From Pratylenchus scribneri (Eukaryota; Nematoda; Chromadorea; Rhabditida; Pratylenchidae): a stretch of 64,000 nucleotides of DNA. The stretch is from assembly GCA_030063045.1 (NCBI GenBank), contig JAQSEB010000173.1, positions 620,001 through 684,000 of the forward strand, in the 5' to 3' direction. Shown in pieces: positions 46,562 to 57,066 of this stretch (position 1 is its first letter; every line of letters begins with the position of its first letter). A program made the translations under genes and the position numbers. The notes under the pieces were generated by a model. It ran no database searches. It was not told the origin of the DNA and was given only the letters and a program-made list of their open reading frames with translations.

Positions 46562-48425
46562 AAATTAGGTTTAATTTAAGGCCAAAATGGGCCAAAAAGG
46601 GTTATGCGGGATATATCTGGATAAAGGAGGATTAAAGTGGATATAGAGGGATTAACAAGGGAAGTACCTCACCTTAAGGTGGCCCTTTTTAATGAGACTT
46701 TGCATATGTTTAGGGCATAGGATGCCTACACCTAAATCACAATTTTTATCTGCGGAATGGACACGCCTCGGATTTTATGGCCATAAAACCTATTTTTCAG
46801 CCATTTTGGCCATAGCTCATATCTCGGTATAGGGATGTCCTAAAATTATGAACTAAACGTCATATTATAGAGAATTTTATTGGCTATAATATTGGTAAAT
46901 GTTTCCTAGGCCTAAAAATTTTTTGAAATTTTTTATCGATTTTTTTCAAAAAATCCCGAATTTGGCCAATTTTCAATGGTCCATAACTCGGTTAGATGGA
47001 ATCGTTGGACTTTGGCTCAGTTATCTTTTTTGATCACCATATCATAAAGTATCTCTATGCAAATTTTCAGATTTTTCTGACTACCTGAAAATTTTTGCGA
47101 ATTCGCAATGCTAGGCCTGTAATGGGCAAAATACCTAGAATTTTCAGGTTAAGGGAAAAACCTAAAAATTTGCACAAAAATACTTTATGATAGTGTGATC
47201 AAAAAACATAATTGGGCCATGTTCCAATATAGCCATATACCCGAGTTATGGCCCATTGAAAATTGGCCAAATTCGGGATTTTTCGAAAAAAATCGATAAA
47301 AAATTTCAAAAAATTTTTAAGCCTAGAAAACATTTACCAATATTATAGCCAATAAAATTCTCTATAATATGACGTTTAGTTCATAATTTTAGGACATCCC
47401 TATACCGAGATATGAGCTATGGCCAAAATGGCTGAAAAATAGGTTTTATGGCCATAAAATCCGAGATAAGCTCATTGGGCAGATAATTATATTGCGGTTT
47501 ACATAATTTTAATTATTTTATTTAATTTTTAATAATAAAACTCTAAATTTGTATTAAAAATGAGTTTAAGAAATTAAAAAAATTACTCGCCGATGAGAGG
47601 AATTGAACACATGACCATAAAAGTATTCTACATACTTACCCCATACACCATCCAGGCATCTGCCTCTCTCTATTTCCAATCCAATAAATCGTCAAATTAA
47701 AAATTTTTATTGGCCATAAAACAGTAGGCGAGCTCATTCCGCAGATAAAAATAGCGGATTATGTGTAGGCATCCTATGGCCAAAAGACATGCCAAGTTTC
47801 ATCAAAAAGGGCCACCTTAAGGTGAGGTACTTCCCTTGTAAGGGGGAATACTGTCTGAAATGGATGGGTGATTATTCGTTTGTATTAAGGAGGGTAGGGA
47901 AGTTAGCCGGTGGCCCTGAGAGGGCGCGGGATATATCCGGATATCGAGGGATTAAGGTGGATATATGGGGATTAAGCCTCGAAATTGATGGGATTAAGTT
48001 AGAAATAGGTTTTCGATATCAAAATAACAAATATAAGGTTTATTTTTGGATTTGTGCCGCTTCAAGAGTTTAAACCGGTGGTGCATGTGTTCCGGTTTGG
48101 GCTGTTTTTACTTCCGGCTTCGCGCGAATATTATGCTCCGAACCCCTAACCCTATCCCTAACCTCCTATAAATGTAATTGTAGGCCTTAAGCCTACCAGA
48201 CTTGGGTAGGATTAGGGAGGGTAGGGAAGTTAGCCGGTAGCCTTGACTTGTACAGTCTAGTCAAGGCTATCGGCTAACTTCCCTACCCTCCCTAATCCAT
48301 GCGAATAATCACCCATCCAATTCAGACACCCCTTTAATCCCTTATATCCACCTTAATCCTCCTTTATCCAGATACATCCCGCGCACCATCTTTTGGTCCA
48401 TTTTGGCCTTAATTAAATCTAATTT
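46562..48425. mobile_element. 1.9-kb composite element with 90-bp inverted ends
   Basis: The left end (TTTAATTTAAGGCCAAAATG ... GGATAAAGGAGGATTAAAGT) is the reverse complement of the right end (CCACCTTAATCCTCCTTTAT ... CCATTTTGGCCTTAATTAAA). A second foldback (46655-47840) fills the left part. A 70-bp hairpin (GTTAGCCGGTAGCCTTGACT) lies at 48218-48290. No coding capacity. Confidence 0.7.
46655..47840. mobile_element. 1.2-kb foldback element nested in a larger element
   Basis: ACAAGGGAAGTACCTCACCT at 46655 is inverted at 47840 (AGGTGAGGTACTTCCCTTGT). Symmetry continues through much of the arms, including the TCGATTTTTTTC region. It shares internal sequence with the foldback at 11696-12596. 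Confidence 0.8.
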
Positions 48426-48669
48426 ATCGTGAACAATTATTCAGTGTTGCAGGAGATGTTTAGATTATCGCCGATCAAGTTTGAGTTAAGAAACTGCAGA
48501 AATGTTGGTTTTCCTTAATAAAAGTATTCCTGAAGTCGGCTCATATTAATTTGCATGAATTTGATTTCATTCATTGTTTTAATTTTACGATAAATTTTAT
48601 TTATTTTTATTTTATATGCGCAAAAAAATTTATTTTTTACTTTATATCTGCGAAAAAAATTTTTTTTTG

Positions 48670-48825
48670 AAAATCCGTAATCCGTATCCGGATCCGTATT
48701 TTTTTTTGGTACGGATTATTTCCGGACCGGATTTTTATACGGATTATCCGGTCCGGTCCGGCCCGGAATTTTCCCAATCCGGAATCCGTAATCCGGTCCG
48801 GACAATTTTCAATTCGCCGGTCTCT
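48670..48825. repeat. GC-rich CCGGTCCGG repeat, copy 2
   Basis: Direct repeat of 46200-46320: TTATTTCCGGACCGGATTTT, then ACGGATTATCCGGTCCGGTC. A shorter relative (CCGGTCCGGTCAGTCCGG) lies at 49060. Confidence 0.8.
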
Positions 48826-49264
48826 AGCTTTAAAATCTCTGTAAATAGACGAAAACAAAAACCGGTTTGGTGGTGTTTGTTTGACTTTGAATAAAACAAA
48901 CGCCGCGCCGACGCATTAAACAACGCACGCACGCGCTCGCGCATTTCATTTTCATGACAAGAAAAAAAAATCTTTATTTCAGAAAGAAAGCTCTAAAAAA
49001 ATCAAAAATAACTGCTGATCTCTCAGGCTGCTGACTAAAATCTATAGAAATGTATTGATCCGGTCCGGTCAGTCCGGTACCAAATTATTACCTAATTTCA
49101 ATTTAACATTTTTAGTTCCGTTTTTAGCAGCTCTAACATAAATACAATTAATAAAACATAATGGATAATTCTACCATCCTTATTGCAAAATATTTTATTT
49201 GCAAATTAATTTTAATTATTTCCAGAGAGAGATAAATAAATATCACAATTACTATTCGAAATTG

Positions 49265-50795
49265 ATGCCTGCTTCATCTTCCTCGTCTGAATCTGATGAC
49301 CCTTTTGATTTCAATTCATGGCCATCGCCTTTTCCAAAACGGACCTTTAAAGTCAAGGTTAACAAAGTTCGTAAGAAATTATTATTAAATTTTTTGCACA
49401 TTTTGATGAATATAAATAAAAAAAATATTTGAAAAATTTAATAATTTTTATTCCATTTCCCAATAATACAGCCGCCGATGAAAATGAATACTGGAATTGT
49501 CGATGAATTTGAAGTTCCGGAATGCAAGGCATTGGCAGACTTTGGCCGTTTATTCGAAGAAGGTTTGTTCACGGATTGTTCATTGGTGGCCGATGATGGA
49601 ACCGAATTCAAGGTTAGCAAAAGTGGAGGGAAAAACAACAAATTCAATCGACTTTTTAGGCACATAAGAACATTTTGGCATGCCGTTCCGCTGTTTTTCG
49701 GGCAATGTTCGAGCATGAAATGGTCGAAGCCAAAGAAGGGATCGTCAAAATTAAGGATATCAAATCACCAGTGCTCGAACAGTTGCTTTTATTCATGTGG
49801 GAAAATTTCTTTTGATTAATTTGTAAAAAAATTATAATTTTCAGATACACCGGGAAGGCCCCAAAACTTGGAGAAATGCCGGTGGAATTGTTTCAGGCTG
49901 CTGACATCTATGGACTTGACCGATTGAAAGTAAATATTTTTTTAAAATTTTATTTTATAAATTTTTTTTCAGATCCTCTGCGAACAAGCATTGGCCAAAT
50001 CTCTGGGGATTGAAAATGTATGTGGATTGTTGGTGCTGGCCAATCAATATGGTGTCGAAAAGCTCAAGCAATGTGCAGAAAATTACATTGAAAAACACAT
50101 CAAAGAAGTAATTTAATCTATTTTTGGGAATAGGGAACAACCCAACTTATCGCCGATTCTGTTGGGGTCATTTCCGATTTTGAAGAGCCGTAGGTCATTC
50201 AGCAAATGAAACCAATTTAAATGAACTAAAGTGCATTTAATAGCCCTAAGTAATGGCTATCGATTGTTATATTGATCATCCAAAACTATTAGAGTTTTTC
50301 CAAGTTTTTGGCCACATCTTGGCCAAAAAGATTTTATATTATCAATATAATGCGATTAATTAGCCAAAACTTTGGGCTATTAAATGCATTTTAGATCATT
50401 TAAAAAGGTTAAGAAATGACGAAGTTATGAACAAAAAATCATTGAAATTAACGAAAATTCCGAGTTAAAGTCATTTTGAACGGTTTTTTAGGTGTATAAT
50501 TCCATCAAATATGAACCATTCATAATACAATTTAATATCACTGATAGCCAGGAGTTCACTTTTTAAGTTGATAACAAAATCATCCAAATTGGTTTAAGCC
50601 TTGGCAAGTTATTTAAATCGGCGGAAAATTGGGTCAGTGATAAGTTAGGAAGTACCCGTGGGAGCAACTTTGGAAAAACTTGGCTTAATTTTTGTCATTT
50701 TAAAGGTGATAAAATCGGACGGTTGGAAAATGATGATCGAGGGAAATCATAAGGCACTGATGGCACAAATTGTGACACTTGCCAAGGCAAAGTGA
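49265..50795 (+). CDS. BTB/POZ domain protein (SPOP/BATH-like, without MATH domain)
   Basis: BTB/POZ domains dimerise and, in the SPOP/BATH class, bring substrates to Cullin-3 ubiquitin ligases. Exons 49265-49366, 49472-49612, 49660-49796, 49845-49929, 49973-50107 and 50706-50795 join in phase to 229 residues. After a Ser-rich N-terminus, BTB hallmarks appear in order: LFTDCSLVADDGTEFKAHK, ILACRSAVFRAMFEHEM, LEQLLLFIYTGKAP, AADIYGLDRLKILCEQAL. A BACK-like 3-box helical region (VCGLLVLANQYGVEKLKQCA, YIEKHIKEVIKSDGWKMM) follows. The substrate-binding MATH domain normally preceding BTB is absent; an upstream exon could have been missed. Intron 5 (598 bp) contains an imperfect inverted repeat. 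Confidence 0.88.
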
Positions 50796-51215
50796 ATGAA
50801 GAAGAACAATGTTGGACATTAAAAATGCAATTATTTTGAGAACAATTCAATCCTTTGTTTATTATCGCCATTTATTTATTTCAACCGGACTTTAAAATAG
50901 TTGTTTTGCAGACTTTTGTTCTCTTTTATTTGATTTATCCTTTCGCATAAAATGATTTTATTCTTAAAAATTCAATAATTTTAAAAATAATCATTGGAAA
51001 TATTGAAGATTATTTATATCTTTGTTTTTATCGTTCATGTTTGGCTTATAAATTTATCTCACGACTCGACTATCCGATTTATTATCTAGTTTGGATTATT
51101 AGAATTAACCTAGTACCAAAAAATAAGGCTTTTTGATAAGGTTACATATGCTATACAGATTTCAATAATGAAATAGTACTTTTAATACCAAAAAAAAGAA
51201 TCTAACTTAAACACA

Positions 51216-53360
51216 ACAATGTTTGGAGAAACAAAAACAAAACAATGTTTGAAGAAACAAAAACAAAACAATGTTTGGAGAAACAAAAACAAAACAATGT
51301 TTGAAATAAAAACAAAACAATGTTTGAAGAAACAAAAACAAAACAATGTTTGGAGAAACAAAAACAAAACAATATTTGAAATAAAAACAAAATAATGTTT
51401 GGAGAAACAAAAACAAAACAATGTTTGGAGAAACAAAAACAAAACAATATTTGAAATAAAAACAAAATAATGTTTGGAGAAACAAAAACAAAACAATGTT
51501 TGAAGAAACAAAAACAAAACAATGTTTGGAGAAACAAAAACAAAACAATATTTGAAATAAAAACAAAATAATGTTTGGAGAAACAAAAACAAAACAATGT
51601 TTGGAGAAACAAAAACAAAACAATGTTTGGAGAAACAAAAACAAAACAATGTTTGGAGAAACAAAAACAAAACAATGTTTGAAATAAAAACAAAATAATG
51701 TTTGGAGAAACAAAAACAAAACAATGTTTGGAGAAACAAAAACAAAACAATGTTTGAAATAAAAACAAAATAATGTTTGGAGAAACAAAAACAAAATAAT
51801 GTTTGGAGAAACAAAAACAAAACAATGTTTGGAGAAACAAAAACAAAACAATGTTTGGAGAAACAAAAACAAAACAATGTTTGAAATAAAAACAAAACAA
51901 TGTTTGGAGAAACAAAAACAAAACAATGTTTGGAGAAACAAAAACAAAACAATGTTTGGAGAAACAAAAACAAAACAATGTTTGGAGAAACAAAAACAAA
52001 ACAATGTTTGAAATAAAAACAAAACAATGTTTGGAGAAACAAAAACAAAACAATGTTTGGAGAAACAAAAACAAAACAATGTTTGGAGAAACAAAAACAA
52101 AACAATGTTTGAAGAAACAAAAACAAAACAATGTTTGGAGAAACAAAAACAAAACAATATTTGAAATAAAAACAAAATAATGTTTGGAGAAACAAAAACA
52201 AAACAATGTTTGGAGAAACAAAAACAAAACAATGTTTGGAGAAACAAAAACAAAACAATGTTTGGAGAAACAAAAACAAAACAATGTTTGAAATAAAAAC
52301 AAAATAATGTTTGGAGAAACAAAAACAAAACAATGTTTGGAGAAACAAAAACAAAACAATGTTTGGAGAAACAAAAACAAAACAATGTTTGGAGAAACAA
52401 AAACAAAACAATGTTTGGAGAAACAAAAACAAAACAATGTTTGAAGAAACAAAAACAAAACAATGTTTGGAGAAACAAAAACAAAACAATATTTGAAATA
52501 AAAACAAAATAATGTTTGGAGAAACAAAAACAAAACAATGTTTGGAGAAACAAAAACAAAACAATGTTTGGAGAAACAAAAACAAAACAATGTTTGGAGA
52601 AACAAAAACAAAACAATGTTTGAAATAAAAACAAAATAATGTTTGGAGAAACAAAAACAAAACAATGTTTGGAAAAACAAAAACAAAACAATGTTTGGAG
52701 AAACAAAAACAAAACAATGTTTGAAATAAAAACAAAATAATGTTTGGAGAAACAAAAACAAAACAATGTTTGGAGAAACAAAAACAAAACAATGTTTGGA
52801 GAAACAAAAACAAAACAATGTTTGAAATAAAAACAAAATAATGTTTGGAGAAACAAAAACAAAACAATGTTTGGAGAAACAAAAACAAAACAATGTTTGG
52901 AGAAACAAAAACAAAACAATGTTTGGAGAGACAAAAACAAAACAATGTTTGGAAAAACAAAAACAAAACAATGTTTGGAGAAACAAAAACAAAACAATGT
53001 TTGGAGAAACAAAAACAAAACATTGTTTGAAATAAAAACAAAATAATGTTTGGAGAAACAAAAACAAAACAATGTTTGGAGAAACAAAAACAAAACAATG
53101 TTTGGAGAAACAAAAACAAAACAATGTTTGGAGAAACAAAAACAAAACAATGTTTGAAATAAAAACAAAATAATGTTTGGAGAAACAAAAACAAAAACAA
53201 TGTTTGGAGAAACAAAAACAAAACAATGTTTGAAATAAAAACAAAATAATGTTTGGAGAAACAAAAACAAAACAATGTTTGGAGAAACAAAAACAAAACA
53301 ATGTTTGAAATAAAAACAAAATAGTGTTTGGAGAAACAAAAACAAAACAATGTTTGGAGA
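51216..53360. repeat. 26-bp satellite (about 2.1 kb)
   Basis: Around 85 copies of a 26-base unit beginning TGTTTGGAGAAACAAAAACA and ending AAACAA. A 23-base variant is interspersed (TGTTTGAAATAAAAACAAAA). The unit has no stop in any minus-strand frame, so all three frames stay open for 700 or more codons; these are not genes. It abuts a GC-rich block at 53361. Confidence 0.97.
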
Positions 53361-53685
53361 CTGGCTGCGTTTTCCCGCTGCGGGAAAACGCCGCGGGAAA
53401 AAGCTTCACTGTGAACAGGTGGGCGATTTTTGTCGATTGCGGGAACCCGCTGAGCGTTTTCCCGCTCTGATTTATCCAATTTGGTGTTCACAATGAAAAA
53501 CCCGCCGAGCGTGTTGCGTTTTCCCGCTGCGGGAACCCGCGGCGGGAACCCGCTGGAGAGTGTTCACAACCAAAACCCGCTGGCGGGTTGCGTTTTCCCG
53601 CTGAGCGTTTTCCCGCTCCATTTTTCCCGCTTCACTGTGAACACACTTTTTACAACCCGCGGCGGGAAAACGCTCCATTGTGTAG
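53361..53685. repeat. GC-rich block of TTTTCCCGC / GCGGGAAAA palindromes
   Basis: A dense series of GCGTTTTCCCGCT, GCGGGAAAACGC, GCGGGAACCCGC and CCCGCGGCGGGA motifs, separated by TTCACTGTGAACA and GTGTTCACAA. It stands out from its AT-rich surroundings. TTTCCCGC is also the E2F consensus, but the palindromic layout suggests a repeat. No gene is apparent. Confidence 0.85.
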
Positions 53686-53780
53686 GAGGGGTTAGAGAGG
53701 TCAATTTTGTATTAATGAAAATTTTTATTTGGGTGGGCTAATGGGAATTCACTAATATTCATCCTTATTAATTATTTCCT

Positions 53781-53993
53781 CTATAAATTATAAAGGCAAA
53801 ATATGCGAATTCTTTGCGCTAGGCAATTCTCATAAAAATTTTCCCATCCATCATAAATTGTATTGCATATTCCATTTGGAAAATTGCCGCGGGCAAATAC
53901 ATATTTGAATATTTTTTTCTCAAAATTATGTCGATTTTGGTTTGAGGTAGAATTTACCCTTACCCTTCTATCATCATTATTACCCGACTCCAT
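53781..53993 (-). CDS. Hypothetical 70-residue open frame
   Basis: An open frame whose second half (FARGNFPNGICNTIYDGWEN) looks more protein-like than the background. No paralogue, signal peptide or splice sites support it. It may be an isolated exon or chance. Confidence 0.2.
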   Translation of the reverse strand: MESGNNDDRRVRVNSTSNQNRHNFEKKIFKYVFARGNFPNGICNTIYDGWENFYENCLAQRIRIFCLYNL

Positions 53994-54228
53994 CTACTTA
54001 TTCCATACTTTTGTCCATCAATTGGATCCAAATTATTCCCATTCAATTAGTTTCTGAATTGGTCATTGACAAGACAATCAGATTACCATTTTGTCCAAGG
54101 AGATAATATTTTGAGGAAATGAAGACATTTTTGGCTTTCCCATTTAGTCGGAGAAATAATAGGATATTTTAATTTAATTTTTCGAGAGTAATTATTTTTT
54201 TTAATTTAGATTGATTTAATTTAAAATT

Positions 54229-56244
54229 ATGATGAAAATCGGGTATTATAGAAATGGCGGAAAATATATGTGTGGGAAATGCGGCCAGCACCATAGCCAA
54301 AAATCCAATTTGGTTCGACACATGACGACTGTTGAGTGTGCGGATAAGAATTTTGAACCTGACCCTGGCTATCAATGGCGTGAAACGGAGGAAAAAATTT
54401 GCAAAAGAGTTTGTAAAAATTTTGGAATGTTAGTAATTTTGTTTTCCTCTCCAGAAAGACGTCAAAAATCTGGGTGTGCGAAAGAAAATGGTATTTTCGG
54501 CTGGAGAAAGAACGGGATTAATTTTTAATTTTTAGTGGGCAATTAGAAAAATGAAAAAAGAAGTTGCGGGAATGGTGACCAAAGCAAAGAGTGGTGGACC
54601 AGTCAAGCCGAAAATTTTTGGAAAATCAAAGAAAATTGTATTTTATTAGATTACATTTAATTTCTAAAATCTTTTAAAAAAGCATATGAAGGAGAGCAAA
54701 CCAACGAGGAATGGTGGGCCGATAACGCGGAAAATAAAAATGGTTTATTAATAAAATTAATTGAAAAAATTATAATATTAGGAAACGATGGAAGAGAAAG
54801 AGGAAAAAATGTTTGAGGAAGCTAAAGAAAATGGGAGAAAGCTTCAAATGGAAATGCCGCGAGAAGAAGCTTTCGATGAATTGGAAGGAGTTGAGGGAAA
54901 AGCGGGGACGGAGCCCGAAAATGAAACTCTGGAAGAAGTTAATGTTTTTGGAGTATTTTTTTAAATTAAATAGTTTATAGTTGGCACAAATCCTGCTATC
55001 AAATGGAAATGAGGTTTTGCACCTTTTAATATAACTTAAAAGAAACATCAATTTGATTTGATCTCCTAATATATTTTGAGTAGTATTTAATTTGATGAAA
55101 ACAAAAAATTGAAAATGATGAAAAAAAAATTTTAAAAATGGCGAAAGATTATAGCGGTTCAATGGTTCATTCTAGATCTTTGAACCCATTCGATAGATCT
55201 CATCAAGAAACGTCGACTGGTATATAATTTGTCATTTTGTCTGATCAAAAATTAAGGGTAGTAAAAATTTTTGAGCTTGACATATAATTAGTTTGATCTA
55301 ACACTAAGGTTATATTGGTATAAGGTTTAGGGTTTTAGGATAAATCATTGAACCGTTATAAACTTTTCGCCATTTTTAATATAGCATGTATCTCATTAAA
55401 AGTGAAAAATTATTTTTTTTTCTAATTTTGACCTCTTTATCTCTACCATGAAATCATATTAATTCTAAAGGACAACACGATAAAGGCAGAGCCAGTGGAA
55501 AGCCTGTTGGTGGAAACACAAACACCAGAAAAATTGTTGGACATCACTTTGGAATGGATTATGGCCGATGGAAATGCTATGGGAATGCTTGGCACTGATG
55601 CGTTCAAAAAGTTTTTCGAAAATATTTGCAAATTTCAGTGAGAATTTTTATAAAAAATTTTATATGAATTTTAAAATTATACTTCGAAGCTATTAGTAGA
55701 GTAGTCCAAAACCGGTTTTGGTTTGAGAAAATCTATGAAATTTCAAACTAATTTGAAATTTTACTCAAAATAACCCAAAGAAATCGAATACCGGCAAATT
55801 TTGAAAAAACGAAAATCCGGGTTTAAAACCGACAACTTTGTAAAATCGACCGATTTTAGCTTATTCCTAGTAAATAGGAATGACTAAATATTTTTGAATT
55901 TATGATTATGAATTAGAAAGACGACAATTAGGATGAATATTAGGAAGCAATAAAATTTTTACAATTTAAATCATTTTATTTCTAGTTTATTTTATAATTC
56001 CCTGGTTCAAAATTCAGGCATTCAAATGGCTAATAAGACGAAAAAAAGTGCATATTCTATAAAATATCCAAAATTTAGGCTTGAACAATTGGTCGACGGC
56101 AAAAATGTGCCATTAAAATTTCCTAAAGCCGATGAAATTAGCGCAGCATTGGATCGGAATTTTGCCAAAATTGAGGAGCAACGAAGGGCACTGGAAGATC
56201 AACAAAGTAGAATCCAGGGACTGAGACAATCATTGAAGAAATAA
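54229..56244 (+). CDS. Zinc-finger plus hAT-like family protein, member 2
   Basis: Exons 54229-54432, 54455-54490, 54536-54637, 54683-54742, 54782-54937, 55471-55637 and 56079-56244 stay in one frame (296 residues). The N-terminus has a C2HC zinc-finger pattern, CGKCGQHHSQKSNLVRHMTT followed by VEC, compatible with a BED/C2H2-type DNA-binding finger. Lys-rich and acidic exons follow. The family motif is LLDITLEWIMADGNAMGML + GTDAFKKFFENIC, and the tail LDRNFAKIEEQRRALEDQQ ends LKK-stop. Exon-intron borders of the last two exons match member 1 exactly. The first intron would be only 22 bases, so the 5' structure is uncertain. A zinc finger beside a hAT-like motif supports descent from a transposase. 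Confidence 0.65.
55140..55370. mobile_element. MITE family I copy in intron
   Basis: AGCGGTTCAATGGTTCATTC at the left and AATCATTGAACCGTTATAAA at the right, with CGATAGATCTCATCAAGAAA inside. Located in an intron of the hAT-like member 2. Confidence 0.65.
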
Positions 56245-57066
56245 ATGAAAAAATTTAAGAAAATACTGATTTTTGAAAAGACAATAATAAATTGCTTGGT
56301 ATTTTTCATTTTAAATCGGCTTTAATTGAATTCTTTTTTAATTTATAAATAAAATTTTGCCATATAAAAATGTCAAATTTTTTATATGAGAAAAGATTGA
56401 TTTGTAATTTATTCATCATAAAAATATTTCTTCCCTAAAAATGTAAACAGAAAGAATTAGATATGTTTTAATATTATTAATATAGTATGTTAAGAAGATC
56501 AATAAAAATTGTAAAACTATTAAAAATTTTATTAGCACCAAAAAAGAATGCAAAATTAAGTTGTGAATTAAGAATAAATCTAGAATTTTTTTCTACTGTT
56601 GATCTAATTTTAATTTATCAATCCATTTTTGAACTCGAGATGCTTTCGGAAAAATCTTAATAAGAATTGAATTTTTGATCCTATATTTGTGTACTAATCA
56701 TTATCAGATAATCAATTTCCTATGGAACACTGTGGAAATAAATTACAAAAAATTTGTATAAAAAATTAGCACTAAAAATAAAAAACTGTCAAGAAATAAA
56801 TAAAATTCAGGCTATTAATTTCAGACTGTTTTGGACGCCTAAAATTTTGTGGCAAAATAATTATGAGTAAATTAATTATAATCATATTTTTTAAATAAAT
56901 TCCTTTAATTTTTTTCCTTTAATTTTAGAAGTGCATATTTAATGTACATACTATTAACCCAAAAAATTAAATTTTAAAATATCAAATTAAATAAAAAATT
57001 GTTTTATTCACCTCACCGCTAAAGTTCATCTGGGCCAATTTTTAATCAATTTTCCCCAAATTTCAG

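Noticed and set aside
47581..47665. tRNA-like stretch with GTTCAATTC on the minus strand
   Set aside because: Acceptor and T stems do not pair and the anticodon loop lacks U33. At best a degenerate tRNA-derived remnant in a foldback element.
51182..53491. Three overlapping long Phe/Cys/Leu-rich open frames on the minus strand
   Set aside because: Product of a stop-free 26-bp satellite. No start context, splice sites or non-repetitive sequence.
54770..55162. 130-residue Phe-rich minus-strand frame
   Set aside because: Shadow of the acidic exon of hAT-like member 2 (54782-54937) plus AT-rich intron.
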